NCBI GenBank assembly: GCA_947650365.1
Contig: OX393551.1
Coordinates: forward strand, 68,070,154-68,134,153
Length of the DNA: 64,000 nt
Direction of reading: 5' to 3'
DNA from: Chamaelirium japonicum
Lineage: Eukaryota > Streptophyta > Magnoliopsida > Liliales > Melanthiaceae
The notes beneath the pieces are model-generated. The model searched no databases. It saw nothing but the letters and a program-made list of their open reading frames with translations, and was not told the DNA's origin. A program made the position numbers and the translations under genes. How positions within the stretch are numbered: position 1 is the stretch's first letter; each line of letters opens with the position of its first letter. Below, piece after piece: positions 1 through 12,620 of the stretch.

Positions 1-1606
1 CTGCATCAGCACTGCTCCCAGCCTAGATAGCGAAGCATCGGTATAGACAACATACTTTGCCCCGCTGACTGGAATGGTGAGTATGGGTGCAAATGTGAGT
101 CGTCGCTTCAGCTCCTGAAAGGACTGCTCACAATACTCTTACCAATGGAACTGAACCCCCTTCTTCGTCAAGTGGGTTAGGGGACCTGCCAGACAAGAGA
201 AGTTCTCCACGAATCTCCGATAGTATCTTGCTAAGCCCAGGAAACTACGGATCTCGAACACCTTCTTCGGCTGCTCCCAGTTTAGAACTGCCTCGATCTT
301 AGTTGGGTCAACTGCTATGCCCTCACTGGAGACTACATGGCCCAGAAACTTCACTTCCTTCATCCAGAACTCGCACTTGCTGAGCTTGGCATAAAGGTGG
401 TGCTCCCTCAAGGTCTGTAGGACTAAACCCAAGTGCTCCTTATGCTGCTCCTCAGATCGTGAGTAGATGAGGACGTTATCTACAAACACCACGACGAAGG
501 AGTCCAGGTACTCTCGGAAGACCCGGTTCATCAAATCCATGAATGCGGCAGGTGCATTGGTCACTCCGAAGGGCATCACTAAAAACTCGTAAGGCTCGTA
601 TCTAGTCCGGAATGCGGTCTTCGACACATCTTCAGTTCTCACCCTTAGCTGGTGGTACCACGATCTTAGATCAATCTTCGAAAAATAGCAAGCCCCCCCC
701 CGCAACTGGTCGAAGTGGTCATCGATTCGAGGTAGAGGATACCGATTCTTCACGGTCACGCCGTTCAGATTTCGATAATCAATACATAATCGCTTCGATC
801 CATCCTTCTTCTGGGCGAACAACACTGGAGCACCCCAAGGAGAAACACTAGGACGAATGAATCCCAGTGCCAATAACTCCTCTAACTGCATCTTCAGTTC
901 TCTCAGCTCAGCTGGGGCCATTCTATACGGTGCCATCAAAATCGGACCAGTCCCCGGAATCAACTCGATGCAAAAGTCTACCTCCCATACCGGAGGAAGG
1001 CCAGGAAGCTCATCTGGAAAGACGTCAGGGAAGTCTCTCACAGTAGGTGGCAACTCAACTGAAACGACTCCATCCCTCTCACTGGACAATCTAGCTAATA
1101 GACTGAGGCTGATCCTATCTGTCGGTGACGGGCATAACACGGTCATCCGATCTCCCGCAAACACGAACTCACTACTACCCTCTGGTCGGAAGGTTACCCT
1201 CTTTGTGTAACAATCTAGAGAGACAAGATACGCTGCTAACCAGTCCATCCCCAATAACAAGTCTAATCCGTCTAGGTCAAGTATGATCAGATCGGCTAAA
1301 AGCTCCTCATCCCCAATCTGGATAATTCACCCTCTACAAACACGGTCAACATCGATGCTAGGCTCGAGGGGTGACATTACCGAAAGGGTATAGCCTAGGG
1401 GCTCTGACACTAAACCCAATATGGTTGCAAAGCGAGGCACGATATATGAATGACTAGAGCCAGAATCGATCAAGACATGAGCTAGCGAACTGAAGATTGG
1501 GAGGGTACCTTCGATGACCGATCCGGATGAGCCTGAGTCGTGCTGAACAAGTGCGAAAGCTCTACCCTGGACACGCTGTCCTCCGTCGCCCTGGCGAGCT
1601 GGGGGC
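1..1606 (-). pseudogene. Element C protease, reverse transcriptase and start of RNase H (decayed)
   Basis: The aspartic protease motif IDSGSSHS lies near 1452-1472, and its C-terminal LLGMDW signature near 1240-1260. RT follows, with [16 protein letters not shown], the FSKIDLRS block, the MPFGVTNAP block and LGHVVSSEG. The catalytic box reads FVDN (475-486) where the family has Y/F-x-D-D, so the second metal-binding Asp has become Asn. In-frame stops occur at 1327-1329, between protease and RT, and close to position 138, just before RNase H. RNase H begins with the VVYTDAS motif and is cut by the window edge at position 1. Established for the family: this region matures the Gag-Pol precursor and copies RNA into cDNA in virus-like particles. 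The damage makes this copy inactive. Confidence 0.85.
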
Positions 1607-2647
1607 CTATGGTGAAGTGGCTGGGGGCCCGATGGGCAGTACTACTAAGCTCTCGGTTGCTGCATGGACAGGTGGGCGTGGTCGGAACTGCTGGTGACCT
1701 AGTCGTGCTGGAAGAAAAGGTCGAGTTGGCTGTGTCGGCAAAAGTGCACGAGTCTGAGGGCAGTTCCTCCAGATGTGGTGAGGGGAACCACACTGAAAGC
1801 ACAAGTAGGCACCCTGAGGTCTGACTGCTGGTGGTCCGAAGAATTGCTGTAAGGGTGGTCGGGTCTCTGTGAATCTCGGCCTCATTTGGTACTGTTGTTC
1901 CCCATTACAGCTGCTGCTGCTAACTCTCTCCAAGATCCTGTGGAACTCCTCTATCCCACGCTCAGCAATCAGGGCCCGCTTTATCACCTCTGAGTAGGTC
2001 CTCAGCCTCAGGACCTCAATCCTGCTACGGATCCCGGGTTTCAAGCCTTGCTCGAATCTCTTGGCCTTCTGAGCCTCAGTCGCTACCAAGTACGAGGCGT
2101 AGCGGGACAACTCTGTGAACTTGGCCTCGTACTGGGCCACTGAGCGTGAGCCCTGGTACAAGGACAAGAACTCCTGCTCAAGGCCATCTCGCACACTCTC
2201 CGAAAAATACTTCTATCGAAAAATCTCCTCGAACTCCTCCCAGGAAATTGCCGCTCGATCCGCTCCTCTGGTCCTCACGACCATATCCCACCAATAGTCC
2301 GCCTCTGCCTCAAACATGTAGGCGGCTAGCACTACTATCTGCTCTCTTGTGATGCCAAGTACATCCAGGATCTTCCCTATCTGCTTCAGCCAACGATCTG
2401 CCTCCATGGGGTCAGGGGCTCCTCGAAAGACTGGAGGTAGCATTGCTCTGAAGTCCTTCATCACACTCCCAAGACGGCTGCTCTCGGGTCTTTGAGCTAG
2501 GGCCCGAGTCAGCAAGTCCTGGGTAATCGTTGTCTGCTGCTGCAGCATTGTCTGCTGCTGCTGCATCACCTCGGTCATTTCCCGGAGCATGTCCATAACG
2601 GACGAAGTCTCAGGGGGTCTCGGTAAAGCTGGACGTCATGGAGGCAT
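1607..2647 (-). pseudogene. Element C gag with zinc knuckle (decayed)
   Basis: Retrotransposon gag (nucleocapsid/capsid) on the minus strand. The likely original start is the ATG at 2645-2647, just inside the PBS. Three codons later there is a TGA at 2636-2638 where CGA would restore an Arg-rich N terminus, a typical methyl-CpG decay change. A further in-frame stop (TAG, 2213-2215) splits the capsid-like segment, which carries an ADRWLKQIGKIL stretch and a later FLSLYQGSRSVAQYEAKF motif. A CX2CX4HX4C zinc knuckle, beginning CFQCG, lies near 1763-1804 and is intact. Gag of this family packages the element RNA. Here it is broken in at least two places. Confidence 0.82.
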
Positions 2648-2734
2648 CTGAAAATTGACAAAGTGTAAGCATTAGTCAACCTATCCCTTATCTAGGTTCC
2701 ACAAACAACTAAGTCCCTAGGGTCATATCCCTAT

Positions 2735-2746
2735 GCTCTGATACCA
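2735..2746 (-). promoter_or_regulatory. Primer binding site of element C
   Basis: The plus strand reads gctctgatacca; the reverse complement TGGTATCAGAGC matches the 3' end of initiator Met tRNA. It sits 3 bp inside the LTR boundary at 2750, which fixes the minus orientation of the element and the inner end of the LTR. Confidence 0.9.
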
Positions 2747-2749
2747 GGT

Positions 2750-5700
2750 TGTCACGCCCCGACTTCTGGTGCAAAGAAAAATAGTACCGAATGCCGGGGT
2801 GTGTGGTAGAGTGGAGGGGGGAAAAAGAAGGAAATATTATCATTCAAAAGATCTGTTTATTATGTTATCTATCACCTAGGATTCTAAGGCTTGCACTGGA
2901 TGAGGGTTTTATCATTTTAAAAGATATTTCGAACTAAGTAACACTTTTATATTAGAGAAAACAGAAAAGAGTCTATTAACTATTACAAGTCAATCCAGTT
3001 ACTACAAACCGACTAAACTAAAAGATGGAGCAAAGTCTACCGCTACGAAAAGAGGTCTTGGGTGCTAACGTCCAATGTCCTCTGATAAAGCTACAGTACC
3101 AGAAAAGCATTCAACAACAAGGGGTGAGTTTTCAAACGTAAACTCAGTGAGGCAAAACTAAACAATAGTAGTCACTAGCATCCATTCTACAAGAGAGACA
3201 CTAACTAAAACAGGAAAAACTTTTAATACTCATAATCAACAAAAGGCAACTAAACAGAGTTAGAAAGGAGTGTGGGCACTACTACCAACATCACAAGAGG
3301 TAGACAACTTGAGTACGTGCTCGCTACGTGTGAATATGTAGAAAGGAAACGACAGGAGGGAAACAAGACAAGATTGTGTGAACCCCGGATTTTGTTAACC
3401 TGTCCCGGTAGGCATTACTATAGAGCTTTTGTTTCGCTTCAGAGAGCCACATCTATCCAGCATCCGGGATACCTCATCGGAATGCTAAAATTCATCCAAT
3501 TTGGCCAAATGGTGTTTCCCATCTTTCACGGAGAAGCCGCAAGCCCGACTTGCTTTCTTTGGTGACTTAGCGGCCCAGGACTCGGCTGTCTACTCGCTCA
3601 TCTCACATCACATGCTTTTACCCCTTGACCTAAGCCGCAGCCCCGTGACCCCAACCTACCAAGCTTCGGTCCATGGCTCACAGATGGTTCACGTTCCATA
3701 TGCCCAGGAGGGTCAGTGTACAAGTACAGTCTCAGACGGGGGGTACAACGAAAATATACGATACACCACAACCAGATAGTACCACAAGCATAGAGTGTAT
3801 ATATTCAAAATAGAAACCTAGATGGCATATACTAGTCCTAGCTAAGGTTTTGTAAAATCTCACTTGACCAGTATGACTGAGTGTCCAAGCAGAAATAGAG
3901 AAAACCTGGTACAACTGTGCAAGGACACCGTCAATGTATTAGAACTAATCATAAAAAAAGAAGTGGTGATTGACGTCGTGATCTGTGTGCGTGAGTGTCG
4001 AGTGATTGCAGATTAGGTCTTAATCGGATCTAATGTAGGTGCTTTAGAATCTAATGGAGAAGGCTTGCAAAAAAAAAGGATTAAGGCTAAAGGAGAGAAA
4101 GTAATGGAGGGAAGGAGTTAATTGGTGAAGAGGGGAGATTGGAGGGGAATTTGTAATGAATGGAATGCCAATGGAGGGTAATTTGTGAAATGATGGGGTG
4201 AGGTGGCTTCAAGTAGAGAGAAAGAAAAATGGAGAGAGTGAGTAAAGGGATGACAATTAGTTGGCAGGTGTAAGGGGGAATGGGGACCGTGTGAGAGAGT
4301 GGGGTACAAGGAGAGAGAGAGAGAATGCATGTGCAGGTGGGTGTCTCTCGGGTAGGAAAAGAGAGAGAGAAAGCGTGTGCAGGTGGTTGTCCTTCGGGTA
4401 GGAAGAGAGGGAGAGAGAGAGAGGAATGGGTTAGACAGAGAGAGGTCGGGTGGGTTGGTGGTTTGCCGGAGACGGGGAAGGGGAAGGAGGTGGGAGGGTG
4501 ATGATGGTGGTTGGCAGGAGGTCAGGAAGAAGACGGGTTGGCTCGGGGTCGGGATAGGGTGGAGGTCGGATGGGCTCAAGAAGGAAGAAGGAGAGGATGG
4601 AGGTGGGGTGTGGGTCTTGCTGGCCGGAGGTGAAGAAGGTGGTGGCCGGGCATGGGTGTAGGGCGAGGGTAGTGAGAGAAAAAGGGAGAAAGGGAGAGAG
4701 AGTGAGAGTGTGTAAGAGAGATCGAGAGAGAGTGTAATAGAGAGAGAGTGAGGTGTAAAGAGAGAAGGGGAGGATGCATGGGAGTGGAGCTTAGGTTCTG
4801 GTTTTTGTGGGAATGAAGTGGGAGGAAGTATGTGGTGGATGATGGTGGGGATGGTGGTTGTCGGGAGTAGGGAGGAGGGTGCTGCGGGATGGGGGTGATG
4901 GTGATGATGGTGCTGGAGGTGTGACCGGAGCCGGAGAAGAAGAAGGAGGTGGTGCGGTGGCTTACCGGCGTCAGAAAGCTCGTCGGAGCTCGGTTCATCG
5001 GTTGCAAGGGAGGAGGGTGCGGCTGCTACGGCGCCTCGGTGGGCGCTCTCCAACGGTGGTGAGGTTAGGACTGTGTCGGAGCTCGGCTCGGGTTGGCAAT
5101 GGTGGTCGACGGGGAGGTCTTAGAGAAGGGGAGGGAGCGGTAGAGTGAGAAGGGGGAAAGGAATAGCTAGGTAGTCAACCAGTTTGCCCACTTTTGGGTT
5201 GCAAACTTTACATGACATCCACCTAGTACTCACCCTATGGCCCCCACAAAAATGTTTCATCCAATGGGGACATGCCACACTCCACATCCACATCATGTGG
5301 AGTTGGCAACAAAAGTTGGCAAACGATCTCCCTACATAGCATTACGTACTCATAGGGAAAGGTGGGAAGGTAAGTATGTATTCTTGTTTTGAAAGAAAAT
5401 TGGGGAGTGAGAGAGCTAATGGGGAGGGCTAAAGACCATTTTATCCTCAGCCAGTTGACATTTAAACAAAAGAAGAGGGGATGCTAGAGGATGAGGTGGT
5501 AGGTGGCAGTCATGTAATTCAAGATAGGAGTTGGTGGTGATTTGTTCAAGGGCTCCAACAAATCCTCGATTAGTGGTATTCAATTAGGAAATATATAAAA
5601 TATACAAAATCTTTTAGGAGTTTCTAGAATAATCTGGGGTACCCTCTAATGTGCTGATCGAGTAAACATTAATCACGTGAATAAATGCAGTAAATCCATT

Positions 5701-5981
5701 ATAGTTTTGAAAATTTGAAATAAGATCTGTTTAATCACAAAAAGAATTAGAGAAAAATATGGAGCTCTCCGATTGAGGTGATTCTTGATCTGATGGTCTC
5801 AGAAAAAAAAATCAATCGTCATAAAAATAAGATAATTCACAAACGAGGCATTCGATAAAATGGTTGTCGCTAAGCAGATACCGAGTACATCAAAACAAGG
5901 GGTCAACTCGGGTACCCATCGACTTAACACAATTAAGAAAAGCATTCCACAAAACACACCCACCAAATTAAGGTCACTACA
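2750..5981 (-). repeat. 5' LTR of element C (about 3.2 kb)
   Basis: The LTR begins with TG right after the PBS. On the plus strand the other end is ...GGTCACTACA at 5981, followed directly by sequence aligning to the integrase part of copia element B (11287 onward). It contains a gggtgagtttt...aactcagtgag stretch near 3123-3155, which I associate with LTRs of this lineage. It also holds a strongly purine-biased block (about 4118-5160) that generates long Ser/Leu/Pro/His-rich spurious reading frames on the minus strand. No protein gene is supported inside it. The outer end is inferred from the homology break and the TG/CA termini, because the partner LTR is out of the window. Confidence 0.75.
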
Positions 5982-7347
5982 ATATTCGTAGAAGCGATTA
6001 CATTCCAAACCTCAAGATCACAAAATAGTCCACCTTATATCTCCTTAGGGTAACCAATAAACTGATATACCTTGAACTTTATCTCCATCTTATCCTTCTT
6101 GTCCTTCTGTACAAATGCTGGCTAACCTTATTTCTTGAGACACTATAGAATCAACTTTCGCTTAGACCACAGTTCTCTATAGGTTTGAGGTATTGATTTA
6201 GATAAGAGATAGTTCCAGATATAAAGTACTATTTTATGGTACAATCCCACCAGAAGGTGGGTAGTACACTTGGCAATATTCATCATACTACAAACCTTGT
6301 CAAACGAGGTCCGATTTATTCTCTCGGAGACTTTATTATGACTTGTTATCCTTGGAGTATTTAACTGTTAGATAATCTCACGCTTCTTCAAGACCCTATG
6401 GAACCCGTCCGATAAGTACTCATTCCCTCGATTGAATCGAAGAGCCTCCTATCGTCTGGACGCTCTTGGAACCACAGATGTCAAAATCAACTAACACCAA
6501 TACCTTAGTGATCCTTTTAGTTATTCTGCCTTCCAGATAACACTCATAGGTCAGAAGGATCTCTGATGAATCTATGAATACAAACTCGACCTTTTGTTAT
6601 CTCTAAATTTATCTAGGGTACAATATCTAAATCAGAGGGATCACAAATGGGTTAGCTTCTCCGAAGGATTTAGATGAATTTAAAAAAGACGCTGCAGCTG
6701 TAATGAGATTTATTTCTGAATTAGGATTAAGCATAAAGAGATCATTCTGAACTATTCCTCTAGTAATAAAAATATCCATTCAGTTTGAGAGACATACCAA
6801 CGACGCCGTCTAAAATTGAAAGCTTCATTTAGCAAGGAGGAAACAGAGCTAAGTCTCAAAAGATCAAAATCTGTGTTTCAAAAAAACTAAGATAATCATA
6901 TCTAACAGTTTTTGCAGTGGCTTATGGCATCAGTATCTATGTTAGGATTACTTCACCATAAAAGTAGCCTTCTGCTTTCCTTGAATCCCTGTAGACCCAA
7001 AATCTACATTCCAAGAAGCATAAGAACTACCACTAGATAGTGACTCAACCCCTAACACCCTGAGGCCATACATTATCTTCCAATACCCCCTCTACTTGCC
7101 ATATCGGAAATACTTTCATCCTTGGCGTTACCAGACTTCGGAGTCTACACCAGTTCCTGCACTGTTATAGTTTTAGTTTCTGATAAGTTACTCTCTTAGG
7201 CTCTTTTAGGGAAGACCTAAGTTAAGCACTAAAGGCATTGCCTTTAATCTTGATCTCATCCTTTATCTCCTGGAAAGATCCTTAGAAGTTTTATATTTAT
7301 CATCTCTAGCTTATTAAAGCTAAAGTCTCTGACCATGCCTTCGAAGG
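5982..7347 (-). pseudogene. Element A integrase region (decayed)
   Basis: Translation of the minus strand gives recognisable copia integrase blocks despite stops. NKVSERINRT (near 6305-6335) corresponds to the family NGVSERRNRT block. YRELWSKRK (near 6150-6175) and FIGYPKE (near 6045-6065) correspond to the family YELW-GRKPS and VGYPKE blocks. The same blocks recur in B at 11330-11650. The remainder up to 7347 aligns with B but shows no motif I can name. Integrase inserts cDNA into the host genome; this fragment cannot be functional. The copia sequence stops abruptly at gcctTCGAAGG (7347), where B begins. Confidence 0.75.
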
Positions 7348-9665
7348 TGTTGGAAATAAATCCATGATAGAGGCCCGCAGCGAAAGCAAAGAGTAGGTCC
7401 GAAGACCGTGAGCGGTGTGCGTTACATATCAATATTTTTATCGAAACGATCTACATGTGCGTGTATGAATCTAGCATGGCAACTACGCGAACCCCTAACG
7501 ACGATCTAATGCGAAAGAACAATCTAGCATGTATGCATGTTCTATCTATACTAGATCTATATGTTATAGATCATACATGCGTGCAGATTCTTTCACCGCG
7601 ACAAGTTTCTTCTTTGTCGATGAAGACGGGCTCGGATCTGCTCACATACCTTCGGTGCAACAGCCATAATTTTTTTTCTGAACTCCGATTGGGCTGAATT
7701 TTGGACTGCAAGTAGCCAACTTCGAGACACAACTTTTGCAATAAGTTTCACCTTGTTTGGACTTCTGTAACTTCCAAAATCACAGAAACAACACTGATTT
7801 TCTGTACAGATTCTAGACAGCAAAAGCTTGCGGGAGATGCCTTCTAGTTCACCCGATCTCACATGATGCACGGCACCTCATCGATGGATCTCTGAGTGCC
7901 TCTATTCGACGAGCCTTCTCCTTCTACGAAACACTATGCGAGAAAGATGAGTCGCCATCTAATGGCACAAGCAAGGGAGAGAGAGACGAGAGAGGAGAAG
8001 AGAAGAGAGGAGAGGGGGCGGCTAGGGTTTCCCCATGGCATGGCCGGCCCTAAGGCTTGCCATCACCGACCCCCCTTCTCCCCCATTACTCATATATAGG
8101 GTTGCCCTATCCTTATGGATGAGGCTAGTACGGATAAGGTTCAACTAATTCAAACCTCTCCCTATATATCGCTTCTTTATCTCTATTTTTTCCTTGGTTT
8201 TGGAAACGGTCAAAACCAGCCCATTTTCTGTGCCTCATGACCGACCCCTTCATTGGAGGCAACAACCTCCTGAAACCAATGGGGCCTGCCTTGACCAGTC
8301 TCCCAACACTTAGGGCCAGCCCCCTTAGTGCATAGTGGCACATGGTATGACCAAAACGCCCTTATGTCACTAGTTGGCCGTTCCTTGTGTACGAAACTTT
8401 GCAAGGCACACATAAGTGAAGTGCACCAGTGATTTCACTATTCTCTGAGGTTCCCGTAGGGTTCCCCTAGTGAAGTCAACTAGTCAACTCACAACATGTC
8501 TCGGTTCATCGCACCCATATGGCAAAGTCCACTTATAATAAGGAATTGCTACATGCGTCTCTGAACTAACGTAGGGTTTCCCCTTAGTGCACACACGTAG
8601 CTACGCATCTACCGTGCACTAGTGCGAAGCACTCACGGAGTGCAGGCTTGGACTACTCGCTTCCTCTTACTGCATCCTGTGTTTCGAGGAGATAATACTA
8701 GGACCGTACATAATGTCGATAAGGTGGAACCTTCAGGGACCAGGGTTCATGGTTTCCAACTTAGACTCGATCGACACACTACCCGAGTGTACCATCGATC
8801 CTCTGAGTCCGAGTTAACCTGCGTGGTCACCCAGAGTATGACGTAGGCTATACTCCAATTCCCCCGGATTTACTATGTCCTCCCTTATACCCCTGCTCTC
8901 CGCTTAGTATGGTAAACTCGTTGTCTCTCCATCTGGTGCCATGACGCAACTCGAGCGGTGGAGAATACCGTCAGACTCGAGTGCTCATATGACTCGGTTC
9001 CTTTCAGGTTGACCATATACATCATACCTTTGATTACTCTTACGAGCAACTAGATCCGTCACCAGTCCAACTAATGACCACCTGGCCAGAGTTTAATACG
9101 ACATAGGTCAGACCAAGGAACGTACCTCCCGTTAGGGGTGTGGATAGCCTGCAGAAGTGACACACTGATGCAACGCCAGCCGAGTAAGCCAGTATACCGT
9201 GGTTTTGGATCACTGTATCCGTATCCTCACACATTGGTGCGCCAAAGCACCACACAACTGGTTAGTCCACAAGACATGGTTCCTCAGGATTTAAAACTGT
9301 TTTACCCTAAGCAGAAACACAGTTTAGTGCACCGATGTCTGGTCACCGATCTATGCACCATGTTGGTTCTGTTCAGCCACAGACACTGAGCCTGGTAATG
9401 ACCGCGGTGGAGACACCCACGCTCTGTCATCTTAATAGCTTATCCTGATAGAGCAACCAACCTAATCAGAGCTGCGAACATATTTAGGTTACATGGGACC
9501 AGTCCCTTGAGTCTCCCACTCAAGTGATTAACCATGTAGCCATGGCTCTCTGTTTTGTAATCAGAACACGTACTAAGGTACGTACCAAGATGCAATCTTA
9601 TACTATCAACCATATATAGCTAAACTCTAGGTTTTTACGAGCTATAGACCTCACCAATTCTAACA
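7348..9665 (-). repeat. 3' LTR of element B
   Basis: The plus strand begins TGTTGGAAATAAATCC and ends CCAATTCTAACA. It is collinear along its whole length with the copies at 14901 and 19485. It includes a GA-rich stretch (about 7970-8020) and shared landmarks such as the ggtccgaagaccgtgagcgg stretch near the start. Short reading frames inside it are not supported as genes, since the other LTR copies disrupt them. Confidence 0.9.
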
Positions 9666-11286
9666 ATCTCCCACTAGGTCTAACGAGAAAAAATGGTGTT
9701 AAGTTTTGTAGCTTCTATATGCTGCCCAAAAGCCTTTGCAGGAATTCCCTAAAGGAATTGGCAATATTATTTGCAGATGTGACCTCAGTACCGATAGTTG
9801 CATTTCCTCCTATAACTGTCAGATCAAGTAGAGTTTGTACTTGATGGGTTTCCCCTAACGGTGGTGCCTTGGCTCTTTGGACCATGCTTACCGCTCTTCT
9901 GTTGTCATAATAGATAATTGATCACCTGGTACGTATCCCTGGTTCTCCAAAAACTTCCAGAGTCATCCCATTTATTAGACTACCTCGCACGCAACAACGT
10001 ACTCAGTCTTTGTGGTAGAGTCTGTGATGCACTCTTTCTTCACACTCTACCAACTACCGATTCTAACCCCAAGATAAAATCAATTCCTGAAATCGATTCT
10101 CTGGAACGCACATCTGACACCAAAGTCAGGCTCTGTGCATCCAATCGATATCAGGGCTTGTGAAGTGCAAGCTAACTCACAATCCTCAGTTGATGAGGAC
10201 TTCTGAGTATACCCTTCACTTTAGTCCAGTGATCTGGATCCGGATTCGACTGAAACCGACCCACGAATCCTGCTGCACAATAGATATCTAGCCTCGTAAA
10301 ACGAATCTGATTAGAATCTTATCTTCATGCATAGCCTATGATAGCAAGAGAATCTTGCTCTGGTTATCTCGAGTTACCTTGATTCCCAGAACATAACTCG
10401 CCTCACTAGGGTCTTTCACATCGAATTGTGATGACTACAAACCTTTACCTACATCATTTTCAATCGGTAGGATATCGTTAATGTAAAGTACTAAGTACAC
10501 CCTTATAGCTAATTCACCTTTCTTGTACCCACTTGGTTTATCCTCATTCTGATGAAATCCGTGTAAGCAGATTTCCTTGATCAAAATAGATATTCTAACT
10601 TGGATGCTTGCATTAGTCCATAAATGGACCTTTGCAACTTGTATTCCATATCTTCCTGACCTACTGACACAAAGCCTGGGGCTGCTTCATCTAAGTGTCC
10701 TTTCCAAATTCCCGTTAGGGAATAACTGTCTTGACATCCATCTACCAGATCTTCCAACTATAATGAGCTATGATGGATTAAGAGGATCCGAAATAGACTT
10801 ATACATAGCTACCAGTGAGATGGTTTCAACATAGTCAATCCCTTATCCTTTGCTAACTAATCTAGCTACTTAAGTCTTAACCGAGTGCTCTTCTTACACA
10901 CATCCTACACCCCGAAGGGTGATAGTGCTATAAGTGTCAAAACTATTCCAAGGGACATTGATGCAAGCTTGCCTTCATGGTCTTTTGTTAGTTAGAGCTG
11001 TCAGAAGCTTCTAATACTTCCTCGTAGCTCTAGGGATCATCCTCCTAAAACTCTGGATTAACTATCGAAGTTTCTTCATAGTATCTATCAGGAGCTCTGA
11101 TGGTCCCACAACGACGAGGTGGTGGTGGTACAAAAGTGAATCGTTTCTACAGTACCTGGTATGGTGTATTATCTATGCCCACTATGTTTTTCAGATGCGC
11201 ACTCTCTACCAGTACCCAGTAGTTCACTCAGAACTACCTTACCAGTAAACTTATGGTCTATAATATAATCCTGGTTTAGGTAGATG
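9666..11286 (-). pseudogene. Element B RT and RNase H remnant
   Basis: The minus strand encodes degraded copia reverse transcriptase. The clearest motif is LVLYINDILPI, with the catalytic box YIND at 10474-10485 where copia has YVDD; Asp to Asn fits a single G-to-A change. RNase H should lie between this box and the LTR at 9665. I see no stop-free frame there, only scattered similarity. Established role: cDNA synthesis. This copy is inactive through the catalytic change and multiple stops. Confidence 0.65.
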
Positions 11287-12620
11287 GTATTTGTAGAAAC
11301 AATTACCTTTTAAACCTCAAGATTATAGAATAATCCACCTTATGCCTCCCTAGGGTAACCTATAAATAGATATACCTGGAACTACATCTCTATCTCATCC
11401 CTCTTGTCCTTTTGCATAAGTGCAGGACAACCCTATATCTTGAGACACTATAGTATCAGCTTTCGCTTAGACAATAGCTTTCTTATAGGTCTGAGGCACT
11501 GATCCAGATGAGAGATAGTTTTAAATATAAGCTACTATTTTAAGGTACAACCCCACCAGAAGGTGGGTAATAAATTTGGCAATATTCATCTTTCATCGGA
11601 CCATATCAAATAGGGTCTGATTCTTTCTCTCGGAGACTTTATTCTGAGGTGTCATTCTTGGAGCATTTAATTGGAAGATAATCCCATGCTCCCTCAGGAT
11701 CCTATGAACTTGTCTGATAGTGACTTATTCCTTCGATTAAATCGAAGAGTCTTCTATCGTCTAGACGCTCTTGGAACCATAGACGTCAAAATTAACTAAC
11801 TCCAATACCTTAGTGGCCCTTTTAGTTATTATGTCTTCCAGATTACACTCATAGGTTAGAAGGATCTCCGATGAATCTGTGAATAGAAAATCGGCCTTCT
11901 GTTACCTCTAAATTTATTTGAGGCAAAATATCTAAATCAGAGGGGTTACAAATGGGATAGATTCTTCGAAGGATTTAAATGAATTTAAATTAGACGTTGC
12001 AGCTATCATGAAATCTATTTTCGAATTAAGATTAAATACAAAGAGATTATTCTGATCTATTCCTCTAGTAATGAAGCTATCTATTCAGTTTAAGATACAC
12101 ACCTACGGTGCTGTCTAAAACTAAAAACTTCATTTACCAAGGAAGAAACAAAACTACATCTCTAAAAATCAAAATCCGTATTTTGAAAAAACTAAGACAA
12201 TCATATCTAACAGTTTCTGCAGCGGCTTATGGCATCAGTACCTATGTTAGGATTACTTCACTATAAAGTAGCCTTCTGTTTTCCTTGAATCTCTATAGAC
12301 TTGAAGTCTATATTCCAAGAAGCATAAGAACTGCTACTAGATAGTGATTCAACTCCTAACACCCTGAGGCCATAATCAATCTTTAAATACCCCCAATACT
12401 CGCCAAAGCAGAAACACTTCCATCCTTAGCGTTACCAGACTTAGGATTCCACACCAGTTTCTGTACTAGAATAGTTTTTGATCTCTTATAAGTTACTCCC
12501 TTAGGTTCTTCTAAAGAAGACCTAGGTTAAGCACTAAAGGCATTGCCTTTAATCTTGATCCCATCCTTTGTCTCATGGAAATCTCCTTAGAAGTTATGCG
12601 TTTATCATCTCTAACTTGTT
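11287..12620 (-). pseudogene. Element B integrase and upstream pol remnant
   Basis: This segment aligns base by base with the left piece of element A (5982-7347). Minus-strand blocks equivalent to the copia integrase motif NGVSERRNRTL (here NKVSERKNQTL, near 11615-11650) and to the VGYPKE block are visible. The 12000-12620 part has no recognisable motif and several stops. No open frame exceeds about 80 codons. Confidence 0.65.

Larger units (their letters stand above)
1..5981 (-). mobile_element. Element C: partial Ty3/gypsy (Tekay/Del-like) LTR retrotransposon
   Basis: On the minus strand the order is LTR (high coordinates), PBS, gag, protease, reverse transcriptase, RNase H, running off the left window edge. 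The LTR on the plus strand begins TGTCACGCCCCG and ends ACTACA, so on the minus strand it starts TGTAGTGACC, a terminus I associate with Tekay/Del chromoviruses. The right edge at 5981 coincides with the point where copia homology (element A versus B) begins, so C appears to have inserted into A. The 3' LTR and integrase lie outside the window, so the TSD (expected to match atatt, 5982-5986) cannot be checked. The coding region has several stops and a changed RT catalytic residue, so the copy is dead. The lineage name is an inference. Confidence 0.82.

Noticed and set aside
4118..5053. 311-codon minus-strand ORF rich in Ser, Leu, His and Pro
   Set aside because: It lies inside the purine-biased part of the element C LTR. 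The residue composition is produced by ga/gt repeats, and no domain or splice context supports it.
7896..8343. Small ORFs in the 2.3 kb LTRs
   Set aside because: Related ORFs in the other LTR copies (15422-15898) differ in frame and stops; these are LTR sequence, not genes.
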